In this document: positions 1 to 10,770 of the stretch, in pieces
How the letters are laid out: each line of letters opens with the position of its first letter
Numbering within the stretch: position 1 is the first letter of the stretch
Origin: Saccoglossus kowalevskii
Lineage: Eukaryota > Hemichordata > Enteropneusta > Harrimaniidae
Direction: 5' to 3'
DNA length: 35,485 nucleotides
Assembly (NCBI RefSeq): GCF_000003605.2
Contig: NW_003116722.1
Location: forward strand, 1 to 35,485
Made by a program: the position numbers and the translations under genes
The notes under the pieces: generated by a model
Told to the model about the DNA's origin: nothing
Databases searched by the model: none
Seen by the model: the letters and a program-made list of their open reading frames with translations, nothing else

Positions 1-23
1 AATGTATCATTATATTATGCAGG

Positions 24-427
24 TTGCTATTCATATATTGTGCATCACAGCTTCCACCAATGTGTCATTATCATATGCAGATTGCTATTCATATATTGTA
101 CATCCCAGCTTTCACCAATGTGTCATTATATTACGCAGATTACTATTCATATATTGTACATCCCAGCTTTCACCAATGTATCATTATATTATGCAGATTG
201 CTCTTCATACATTTTACAATACAGCTTCCAGTAATGTGTCATTACATTATGCAGATTGCTCTTCGTATATTGTACATCACAGCTTCCACTAATGTGACAT
301 TATATTATGGAAGATTGCTATTCATATATTGTACATCACAGCTACCACCAATGTGTCATTATATTATGCAAGATTGCTCTTCATATATTGTACATTACAG
401 CTTCCACCAATGTGACATTATATTATG
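24..427 (+). repeat. Seven-monomer run, left copy of a 1401-bp displaced duplication
   Basis: This run aligns to 1425-1828 at a constant offset of 1401 bp, equal to 24 monomers. Shared unusual variants are TCATTATCATATGC, ATTACGCAGATTAC, CATCCCAGCTTTCACC, the ATACATTTTACAATACAG monomer, CTTCGTATATTG and CAGCTACCACC. Differences include ATTATGGAAG here against ATTATGCAAG in the other copy, and CTTTCACC here against CTTACACC. Homology stops where GATTGATATTC here faces GATTGCTATCC there. Close relatives lie near 18720, 22150, 23290 and 27530. Confidence 0.8.
187..247 (+). repeat. Diverged monomer class with ACATTTTACAATA (representative)
   Basis: This class reads CTTCATACATTTTACAATA in place of CTTCATATATTGTACATCAC. 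It has two subtypes: ACAATACAGCTTCCAG (for example near 209, 1610, 8672, 18895, 23450) and ACAATAGAGCTTCC preceded by TTGGTC (for example near 906, 2015, 4763, 21640, 28880, 33200). It almost always follows a run of CATCCCAGCTTTCACC monomers, so it is a fixed element of a recurrent higher-order unit. Boundaries are approximate. Confidence 0.75.
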
Positions 428-1424
428 CAGATTGATATTCATATATTGTACATCACAGCTTCCACCAATGTGACATTATATTATGCAGATTGTTATTCAT
501 ATATTGTACATCACAGCTTCCACCAATGTGTCATTATATTATGCAAGATTGCTCTTCATATATTGTACATTACAGTTCCCACCAATGTGACATTATTTTA
601 TGCAGATTAATATTCATATATTGTACATCACAGCTTCCACCAATGTGACATTATATTATGCAGATTGTTATTCATATATTGTACATCACAGCTTCCACCA
701 ATGTGTCATTATATTATGCAAGATTGCTCTTCATATATTTTACATCACAGCTTTCCACCAATGGGACATTACATTATGCTGATTGCTATTCATATATTGT
801 ACATCACAGCTTCCACCAATGTGACATTATATTATGCAGATTGCTCTTCATATATTGTACATCACAGCTTCCACCAATGTATCATTATATTATGCAGATT
901 GGTCTTCATACATTTTACAATAGAGCTTCCACCAATGTGACATTATATTATGCAGATTGCTCTTCATATATTGTACATCACAGCTTCCACCAATGTGACA
1001 TTATATTATGCAGATTGCTATTCATATATTGTATATCACAGCTTCCACCAATGTGACATTATATTTTGCAAGATTGCTCTTCATATATTGTTCATCACAG
1101 CTTCCACCAATGTGACATTATATTATGCAAGATTGCTCTTCATATATTTTACATCACAGCTCCCACCAATGTGACATTATTTTATGCAGATTGCTATTCA
1201 TATATTGTACATCACAGCTTCCACCAATGTGACATTATATTATGCAAGATTGCTCTTCATATATTTTACATCACAGCTCCCACCAATGTGACATTATTTT
1301 ATGCAGATTGCTATTCATATATTGTACATCACAGCTTCCACCAATGTGACATTATATTAATCAGATTGCTATTCATATATTGTGCATCACAGCTTCCACC
1401 AATGTGTCATTATATTATGCAAGA

Positions 1425-1828
1425 TTGCTATTCATATATTGTGCATCACAGCTTCCACCAATGTGTCATTATCATATGCAGATTGCTATTCATATATTGT
1501 ACATCCCAGCTTACACCAATGTGTCATTATATTACGCAGATTACTATTCATATATTGTACATCCCAGCTTTCACCAATGTATCATTATATTATGCAGATT
1601 GCTCTTCATACATTTTACAATACAGCTTCCAGTAATGTGTCATTACATTATGCAGATTGCTCTTCGTATATTGTACATCACAGCTTCCACTAATGTGACA
1701 TTATATTATGCAAGATTGCTATTCATATATTGTACATCACAGCTACCACCAATGTGTCATTATATTATGCAAGATTGCTCTTCATATATTGTACATTACA
1801 GCTTCCACCAATGTGACATTATATTATG
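1425..1828 (+). repeat. Right copy of the 1401-bp displaced duplication
   Basis: This is the partner of 24-427. It is also collinear with about 27530-27930 at an offset of 26103 bp, so it forms the start of the larger block shared by the two ends of the window. Confidence 0.8.
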
Positions 1829-3600
1829 CAGATTGCTATCCATATATTGTACATCACAGCTTCCACCAATGTGACATTATATTATGCAAGATTGCTATTC
1901 ATATATTGTACATCCCAGCTTTCACCAATGTGTCATTATATTATGCAGATTGCTATTCATATATTGTTCATCCCAGCTTTCACCAATGTATCATTATATT
2001 ATGCAGATTGGTCTTCATACATTTTACAATAGAGCTTCCACCAATGTGACATTATATTATGCAGATTGCTCTTCATATATTGTACATCACAGCTTCCACC
2101 AATGTGACATTATATTATGCAGATTGCTCTTCATATATTGTACATCACAGCTTCCACCAATGTGACATTATATTATGCAAGATTGCTCTTCATATATTGT
2201 ATATCGCAGCTCCCACCAATGTGACATTATATTATGCAGATTGCTATTCATATATTGTATATCACAGCTTCCACCAATGTGACATTATATTTTGCAAGAT
2301 TGCTCTTCATATATTGTACATCACAGCTTCCACCAATGTGACATTATATTATGCAAGATTGCTCTTCATATATTTTACATCACAGCTCCCACCAATGTGA
2401 CATTATTTTATGCAGATTGCTATTCATATATTGTGCATCACAGCTTCCACCAATGTGACATTATATTAATCAGATTGTTATTCATATATTGTACATCACA
2501 GCTTCCACCAATGTGTCATTATATTATGCAAGATTGCTCTTCATATATTTTATATCACAGCTTCCACCAATGGGACATTACATTATGCTGATTGCTATTC
2601 ATATATTGTACATCACAGCTTCAACCAATGTGACATTATATTATGCAAGATTGCTCTTCATATAATGTACATCACAGCTTCCACCAATGTGACATTATAT
2701 TATGCAGATTGCTCTTCATATATTGTACATCACAGCTTCCACCAATGTATCATTATATTATGCAGATTGGTCTTCATATATTTTACAATAGAGCTTCCAC
2801 CAATGTGACATTATATTATGCAGATTGCTCTTCATATATTGTACATCACAGCTTCCACCAATGTGACATTATATTATGCAGATTGCTATTCATATATTGT
2901 ATATCACAGCTTCCACCAATGTGACATTATATTTTGCAAGATTGCTCTTCATATATTGTTCATCACAGCTTCCACCAATGTGACATTATATTATGCAAGA
3001 TTGCTCTTCATATATATTACATCACAGCTCCCACCAATGTGACATTATTTTATGCAGATTGCTATTCATATATTGTACATCACAGCTTCCACCAATGTGA
3101 CATTATATTATGCAAGATTGCTCTTCATATATTTTACATCACAGCTCCCACCAATGTGACATTATTTTATGCAGATTGCTATTCATATATTAGTACATCA
3201 CAGCTTCCACCAATGTGACATTATATTAATCAGATTGATATTCATATATTGTACATCACAGCTTCCACCAATGTGTCATTATATTATGCAAGATTGCTCT
3301 TCATATATTTTATATCACAGCTTCCACCAATGGGACATTACATTATGCTGATTGCTATTCATATATTGTACATCACAGCTTCCACCAATGTGACATTATA
3401 TTATGCAAGATTGCTCTTCATATAATGTACATCACAGCTTCCACCAATGTGACATTATATTATGCAGATTGCTCTTCATATATTGTACATCACAGCTTCC
3501 ACCAATGTATCATTATATTATGCAGGTTGCTATTCATATATTGTACATCACAGCTTCCACCAATGTGTCATTATAATATGCAGATTGCTATTCTTATATT
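1440..3600 (+). repeat. Block of about 2.2 kb shared with 27543-29700 (offset 26.1 kb)
   Basis: The order of variant monomers is collinear with about 27543-29700 at an offset of 26103 bp. The offset falls to 26102 after a one-base insertion near 3191, where TATTAGTACATC replaces TATTGTACATC. Markers shared in order include CAGCTACCACC, GCTATCCATATATTG, ATTGTTCATCCC, TTGGTCTTCATAC, the TATATCGCAG monomer, ATTAATCAGATTG, and AATGGGACATTACATTATGCTG. Because of this the two ends of the window are more alike than many neighbouring regions. Confidence 0.75.
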
Positions 3601-3935
3601 GTACATCCCAGCTTCCACCAATGTGACATTATATTATGCAAGATTGCTCTTCATATATTGTATATCGCAGCTCCCACCATTGTGACATTATATTATGCAG
3701 ATTGCTCTTCATATATTGTATATCACAGCTTCCACCAATGTGACATTATATTTTGCAAGATTGCTCTTCATATATTGTACATCACAGCTTCCACCAATGT
3801 TACATTATATTATGCAAGATTGCTCTTCATATATTGTACATCACAGCTTCCACCAATGTGACATTATATTATGCAGATTGCTCTTCATATATTGTACATC
3901 ACAGCTTCCACCAATGTATCATTATATTATGCAGG

Positions 3936-4867
3936 TTGCTATTCATATATTGTACATCACAGCTTCCACCAATGTGTCATTATAATATGCAGATTGCTAT
4001 TCTTATATTGTACATCCCAGCTTTCACCAATGTGTCATTATATTATGCAAGATTGCTCTTCATATATTGTATATCGCAGCTCCCACCAATGTGACATTAT
4101 ATTATGCAGATTGCTATTCGTATATTGTATATCACAGCTTCCACCAATGTGACATTATATTTTGCAAGATTGCTCTTTATATATTGTACATCACAGCTTC
4201 CACCAATGTGACATTATATTATGCAAGATTGCTCTTCATATATTGTACATCACAGCTCCCACCAATGTGACATTATTTTATGCAGATTGCTATTCATATA
4301 TTGTACATCACAGCTTCCACCAATGTGACATTATATTAGGCAGATTGTTATTCATATATTGTACATCACAGCTTCCACCAATGTGTCATTATATTATGCA
4401 AGATTGCTCTTCATGTATTGTACATCACAGCTTCCACCAATGTGACATTATATTATGCAGATTGCTCTTCATATATTGTACATCACAGCTTCCACCAATG
4501 TGACATTATATTATGCAGATTGCTCTTCATATATTGTACATCACAGCTTCCACCAATGTGACATTATATTATGCAGGTTGCTATTCATATATTATACATC
4601 ACAGCTTCCACCAATGTGTCATTATAATATGCAGATTGCTATTCATATATTGTACATCCCAGCTTTCACCAATGTGTCATTATATTATGCAGATTGCTAT
4701 TCATATATTGTTCATCCCAGCTTTCACCAACGTATCATTATATTATGCAGATTGGTCTTCATACATTTTACAATAGAGCTTCCACCAATGTGACATTATA
4801 TTATGCAGATTGCTCTTCATATATTGTACATCACAGCTTCCACCAATGTGACATTATATTATGCAGA
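3936..4867 (+). repeat. 932-bp higher-order repeat (16 monomers), unit 1
   Basis: The unit is followed directly by a second unit at an offset of 932 bp. The two share the rare variants TTCTTATATTG, TTCGTATATTG, TTTATATATTG, ATTAGGCAGATTG, TTCATGTATTG, ATTATACATC and ACCAACGTATC in the same order. I saw no mismatch between the units in the stretches I compared. The shared run is bounded by GCAGGTTGC at 3935 against GCAGATTGC at 4867, and by CTATTC at 4873 against CTCTTC at 5805. Related runs lie at about 10414-11040, 25886-26280 and 29545-30447. Confidence 0.85.
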
Positions 4868-5799
4868 TTGCTATTCATATATTGTACATCACAGCTTCCA
4901 CCAATGTGTCATTATAATATGCAGATTGCTATTCTTATATTGTACATCCCAGCTTTCACCAATGTGTCATTATATTATGCAAGATTGCTCTTCATATATT
5001 GTATATCGCAGCTCCCACCAATGTGACATTATATTATGCAGATTGCTATTCGTATATTGTATATCACAGCTTCCACCAATGTGACATTATATTTTGCAAG
5101 ATTGCTCTTTATATATTGTACATCACAGCTTCCACCAATGTGACATTATATTATGCAAGATTGCTCTTCATATATTGTACATCACAGCTCCCACCAATGT
5201 GACATTATTTTATGCAGATTGCTATTCATATATTGTACATCACAGCTTCCACCAATGTGACATTATATTAGGCAGATTGTTATTCATATATTGTACATCA
5301 CAGCTTCCACCAATGTGTCATTATATTATGCAAGATTGCTCTTCATGTATTGTACATCACAGCTTCCACCAATGTGACATTATATTATGCAGATTGCTCT
5401 TCATATATTGTACATCACAGCTTCCACCAATGTGACATTATATTATGCAGATTGCTCTTCATATATTGTACATCACAGCTTCCACCAATGTGACATTATA
5501 TTATGCAGGTTGCTATTCATATATTATACATCACAGCTTCCACCAATGTGTCATTATAATATGCAGATTGCTATTCATATATTGTACATCCCAGCTTTCA
5601 CCAATGTGTCATTATATTATGCAGATTGCTATTCATATATTGTTCATCCCAGCTTTCACCAACGTATCATTATATTATGCAGATTGGTCTTCATACATTT
5701 TACAATAGAGCTTCCACCAATGTGACATTATATTATGCAGATTGCTCTTCATATATTGTACATCACAGCTTCCACCAATGTGACATTATATTATGCAGA
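4868..5799 (+). repeat. 932-bp higher-order repeat, unit 2
   Basis: This is the tandem partner of 3936-4867. The monomer order and rare variants are the same, which implies a recent local duplication. Confidence 0.85.
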
Positions 5800-6200
5800 T
5801 TGCTCTTCATATATTGTACATCACAGCTTCCACCAATGTGACATTATATTATGCAAGATTGCTCTTCATATATTGTATATCGCAGCTCCCACCATTGTGA
5901 CATTATATTATGCAGATTGCTCTTCATATATTGTATATCACAGCTTCCACCAATGTGACATTATATTTTGCAAGATTGCTCTTCATATATTGTACATCAC
6001 AGCTTCCACCAATGTGACATTATATTATGCAAGATTGCTCTTCATATATTGTACATCACAGCTCCCACCAATGTGACATTATTTTATGCAGATTGCTATT
6101 CATATATTTACATCACAGCTTCCACCAATGTGACATCATATTAATCAGATTGTTATTCATATATTGTACATCACAGCTTCCACCAATGTGTCATTATATT
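5400..6200 (+). repeat. Block shared with about 11303-12105 (offset 5903 bp)
   Basis: The two copies share an ordered series of markers: ATTATACATC, ACCAACGTATC, TTGGTCTTCATAC, CCCACCATTGTGAC, the shortened CATATATTTACATC monomer, and GTGACATCATATTAATC. The partner carries a compensating pair of changes near 11767-11782: a base lost from CTCTTCATA and a T gained in GTATTATCGC. The overall offset is therefore unchanged. The CATATATTTACATC part recurs once more near 16440. Confidence 0.75.
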
Positions 6201-6219
6201 ATGCAGATTGCTATTCATA

Positions 6220-8005
6220 TATTGTATATCACAGTTTCCACCAATGTGACATTATATTTTGCAAGATTGCTCTTCATATATTGTACATCACAGCTTCCAC
6301 CAATGTGACATTATATTATGCAAGATTGCTCTTCATATATTGTACATTACAGTTCCCACAAATGTGACATTATTTTATGCAGATTGCTATTCATATATTG
6401 TACATCACAGCTTCCACCAATGTGACATTATATTATGCAGATTGTTATTCATATATTGTACATCACAGCTTCCACCAATGTGTCATTATATTATGCAAGA
6501 TTGCTCTTCATATATTGTACATCACAGCTTCCACCAATGTGACATTATATTATGCAGATTGATATTCATATATTGTACATCACAGGTTCCACCAATGTGA
6601 CATTATATTATGCAAGATTGCTCTTCAGATATTGTACATCACAGCTTCCACCAATGTAACATTATATTATGCAAGATTGCTATTCATATATTGTACATCA
6701 CAGCTTCCACCAATGTGTCATTATAATATGCAGATTGCTCTTCATATATTGTACATCACAGCTTCCACCAATGTGACATTATATTATGCAAGATTGCTCT
6801 TCATATATTGTACATCACAGCATCCCACCAATGTAACATTATATTATGCAAAGAATTGCTATTCATATATTGTACATCACAGCTTCCACCAATGTGTCAT
6901 TATATTATGCAAGATTGCTCTTCATATATTGTACATCACAGCTGCCAATGGGACATTACATTATGCTGATTGCTATTCATATATTGTACATCACAGCTTC
7001 CACCAATGTGACATTATATTATGCAAGATTGCTCTTCATATAATATACATCACAGCTTCCTCCAATGTGACATTATATTATGCAAGATTGCTCTTCATAT
7101 ATTGTATATCGCACCTCCCACCAATGTGACATTATATTATGCAGATTGCTATTCATATATTGTATATCACAGCTTCCAAGAATGTGACATTATATTTTGC
7201 AAGATTGCTCTTCATATATTGTAAATCACAGCTTCCACCAATGTGACATTATATAATGCAAGATTGCTCTTCATATATTGTACATTACAGTTCCCACCAA
7301 TGTGACATTATTTTATGCAGATTGCTATTCATATATTGTACATCACAGCTTCCACCAATGTGACATTATATTATGCAGATTGTTATTCATATATTGTACA
7401 TCACAGCTTCCACCAATGTGTCATTATATTATGCAAGGTTGCTCTTCATATATTGTACATCACAGCTTCCACCAATGTGACATTATATTATGCAGATTGA
7501 TATTCATATATTGTACATCACAGCTTCCACCAATGTGACATTATATTATGCAAGATTGCTCTTCATATATTGTACATCACAGCTTCCACCAATGTAACAT
7601 TATATTATGCAAGATTGCTATTCATATATTGTACATCACAGCTTCCACCAATGTGTCATTATATTATAGAGATTGCTCTTCATATATTGTACATCATAGC
7701 TTCCACCAATGTGACATTCTTTTATGCAAGATTGCTCTTCATATATTGTACATCACAGCTTCCACCAATGTAACATTATATTATGCAAGATTGCTATTCA
7801 TATATTGTACATCACAGCTTCCACCAATGTGTCATTATATTATGCAAGATTGCTCTTCATATATTGTACATCACAGCTGCCAATGGGACATTACATTATG
7901 CTGATTGCTATTCATATATTGTACATCACAGCTTCCACCAATGTGACATTATATTATGCAAGATTGCTCTTCATATAATATACATCACAGCTTCCACCAA
8001 TGTGA
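6220..8005 (+). repeat. Block of about 1.8 kb shared with 12534-14316 (offset 6.3 kb)
   Basis: The two copies are collinear at an offset of 6314 bp up to about 6825 and 6311 bp after about 6860. The change comes from three extra bases here, in CAGCATCCCACC and GCAAAGAATTG. Shared markers are TATCACAGTTTCC, CACAGGTTCCACC, TTCAGATATTG, CTTCCTCCAATG, TATCGCACCTCCC, CCAAGAATGTG, GTAAATCAC, ATATAATGCAAG and ATTATAGAGATTG. Homology ends near 8005. Confidence 0.8.
6914..6968 (+). repeat. 55-bp short monomer with CAGCTG (first of 14)
   Basis: The usual CAGCTTCCACCAATGTGAC is replaced by CAGCTGCCAATGGGAC, with three bases lost, and the copy ends ATTACATTATGCTG. The total length is 55 bp. The other copies are 7849-7903, 8198-8252, 13225-13279, 14160-14214, 15443-15497, 15792-15846, 16080-16134, 17716-17770, 19412-19466, 19761-19815, 25075-25129, 31206-31260 and 34886-34940. 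Two of the later copies start ATTACATCATG. The copies at 14160, 16080 and 34886 have AATGGAAC. Longer relatives with CAGCTGCCACCAATGGG (no deletion) occur near 18330 and 31820 and may show an intermediate state. Confidence 0.88.
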
Positions 8006-9550
8006 CATTATATTATGCAAGATTGCTTTTCATATATTGTATATCGCAGCTCCCACCAATGTGACATTATATTATGCAGATTGCTATTCATATATTGTAT
8101 ATCACAGCTTCCACCAATGTGACATTATATTTTGCAAGATTGCTCTTCATATATTGTACATCACAGCTTCCACCAATGTGACATTATATTATGCAAGATT
8201 GCTCTTCATATATTGTACATCACAGCTGCCAATGGGACATTACATTATGCTGATTGCTATTCATATATTGTACATCACAGCTTCCACCAATGTGACATTA
8301 TATTATGCAAGATTGCTCTTCATATGTTGTACATCACAGCTTCCACCAATGTGACATTATATTATGCAAGATTGCTCTTCATATATTGTACATCACAGCT
8401 TCCACCAATGTGACATTATATTATGCAGGTTGCTCTTCATATATTTTACATCACAACTTCCACCATAGTATCATTATATTATGCAGGTTGCTATTCATAT
8501 ATTGTACATCACAGCTTCTACCAATGTGTCATTATAATATGCAGATTGCTATTCATATATTGTACATCCCAGCTTTCACCAATGTGTCATTATATTACGC
8601 AGATTGCTATTCATATATTGTACATCCCAGCTTTCACCAATGTATCATTATATTATGCAGATTGCTCTTCATACATTTTACAATACAGCTTCCAGCAATA
8701 TGTCATTACATTATGCAGATTGCTCTTCATATATTGTACATCACAGCTCCCACCAATGTGACATTATATTATGCAGATTGCTCTTCGTATATTGTACATC
8801 ACAGCTTCCACTAATGTGACATTATATTATGCAAGATTGCTATTCATATATTGTACATCACAGCTACCACCAATGTGTCATTATATTATGCAAGATTGCT
8901 CTTCATATATTGTACATTACAGCTTCCACCAATGTGACATTATATTATGCAAGATTGCTATTCATATATTGTACATCACAGTTTCCATCAATGTGACATT
9001 ATATTCTGCAAGATTGCTCTTCATATATTGTACATCACAGCTTCCACCAATGTGACATCATATTATGCAAGATTGCTCTTCATATATTGTACATCACAGC
9101 TTCCACCAATGTGACATTATATTATGCAGATTGCTCTTCATATATTGTACATCACAGCTTCCACCAATGTGTCATTATAATATGCAGATTGCTATTCATA
9201 TATTGTACATCCCAGCTTTCACCAATGTGTCATTATATTATGCAGATTGCTATTCATATATTGTACATCCCAGCTTTCACTAATGTATCATTATATTATG
9301 CAGATTGCTCTTCATACATTTTACAATACAGCTTCCAGCAATGTGTCATTACATTATGCAGGTTGCTCTTCATATATTGTATCGGGAACATTTAGTTACA
9401 GTTATTGATTCGTATTTACTCGTATTCTTTCCGCATATATAGTACATCACAGCTCCCACCAATGTGACATTATATTATGCAGATTGCTCTTCATATATTG
9501 TACATCACAGCTTCCACCAATGTGACATTACATTAGGCAAGATTGCTCTT
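7724..9550 (+). repeat. Block of about 1.8 kb shared with 19287-21054, carrying 63-bp copy 1
   Basis: The offset is 11563 bp before about 9010 and 11504 bp after about 9070. A single 59-bp monomer is present here and absent from the partner. Shared markers include three 55-bp CAGCTG monomers, CATATGTTGTACATC, CACAACTTCCACCATAG, CAGCAATATGTC, CAGTTTCCATCAATG, ATATTCTGCAAG and the 63-bp segment. Confidence 0.8.
9382..9444 (+). repeat. 63-bp non-monomer segment, copy 1
   Basis: This segment starts TCGGGAACAT and ends CGCATATATAGTA, and lies between TATTGTA and CATCACAG of one monomer. It has four CpG dinucleotides (offsets 2, 30, 40 and 51), whereas the consensus monomer has none. It carries TCGTATT twice, 10 bp apart (offsets 29 and 39). 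Its last 11 bases, CATATATAGTA, nearly repeat the 11 bases before it, CATATATTGTA. It could be an inserted fragment or a very diverged monomer. There is no coding potential, terminal inverted repeat or recognisable mobile-element motif. Its flanks match copy 3, both before it (GCAGGTTGC) and after it. Confidence 0.9.
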
Positions 9551-10770
9551 CATATATTTTACATCACAGCTCCCACCAATGTGACATTATTTTATGCAGA
9601 TTGCTATTCATATATTGTACATCACAGCTTCCACCAATGTGACATTATATTAATCAGATTGATATTCATATATTGTACATCACAGCTTCCACCAATGTGT
9701 CATTATATTATGCAAGATTGCTCTTCATATATTTTATATCACAGCTTCCACCAATGGGACATTACATTATGGCTGATTGCTATTCATATATTGTACATCA
9801 CAGCTTCCACCAATGTGACATTATATTATGCAAGATTGCTCATTCATATAATGTACATCACAGCTTCCACCAATGTGACATTATATTAATGCAGATTGGT
9901 CTTCATATATTGTACATCACAGCTTCCACCAATGTATCATTATATTATGCAGATTGGTCTTCATACATTTTACAATAGAGCTTCCACCAATGTGACATTA
10001 TATTATGCAGATTGCTCTTCATATATTGTACATCACAGCTTCCACCAATGTGACATTATATTATGCAGATTGCTATTCATATATTGTATATCACAGCTTC
10101 CACCAATGTGACATTATATTTTGCAAGATTGCTCTTCATATATTGTTCATCACAGCTTCCACCAATGTGACATTATATTAATCAGATTGATATTCATATA
10201 TTGTACATCACAGCTTCCACCAATGTGTCATTATATTATGCAAGAAAGCTCTTCATATATTTTATATCACAGCTTCCACCAATGGGACATTACATTATGC
10301 TGATTGCTATTCATATATTGTACATCACAGCTTCCACCAATGTGACATTATATTATGCAAGATTGCTCTTCATATAATGTACATCACAGCTTCCACCAAT
10401 GTGACATTATATTATGCAGATTGCTCTTCATATATTGTACATCACAGCTTCCACCAATGTATCATTATATTATGCAGGTTGCTATTCATATATTGTACAT
10501 CACAGCTTCCACCAATGTGTCATTATAATATGCAGATTGCTATTCTTATATTGTACATCCCAGCTTTCACCAATGTGTCATTATATTATGCAAGATTGCT
10601 CTTCATATATTGTATATCGCAGCTCCCACCAATGTGACATTATATTATGCAGATTGCTATTCGTATATTGTATATCACAGCTTCCACCAATGTGACATTA
10701 TATTTTGCAAGATTGCTCTTTATATATTGTACATCACAGCTTCCACCAATGTGACATTATATTATGCAAG

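Noticed and set aside
4486-4511. Transcription terminator hairpin at AATGTGACATT
   Set aside because: Five-base arms around a single base cannot form a stable RNA hairpin and no T-run follows. It is better described as a possible DNA dyad.
9382-9444. Transposable element or integron-like cassette
   Set aside because: At 63 bp it has no terminal inverted repeats, no coding sequence and no clean target duplication (only an imperfect 11-bp near-repeat). The copies spread with their flanks.
9382-9444. CENP-B box in the 63-bp segment
   Set aside because: CGGG and TTCG are both present, but CGGG lies upstream of TTCG, the wrong order and spacing for the NTTCGNNNNANNCGGGN pattern on either strand. 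The common monomer has no CpG at all.
9430-9444. TATA-like promoter (CATATATAG) in the 63-bp segment and CATATATT in every monomer
   Set aside because: AT-rich hexamers are expected by chance in this composition and recur about 600 times. No initiator, gene or other promoter element is nearby.
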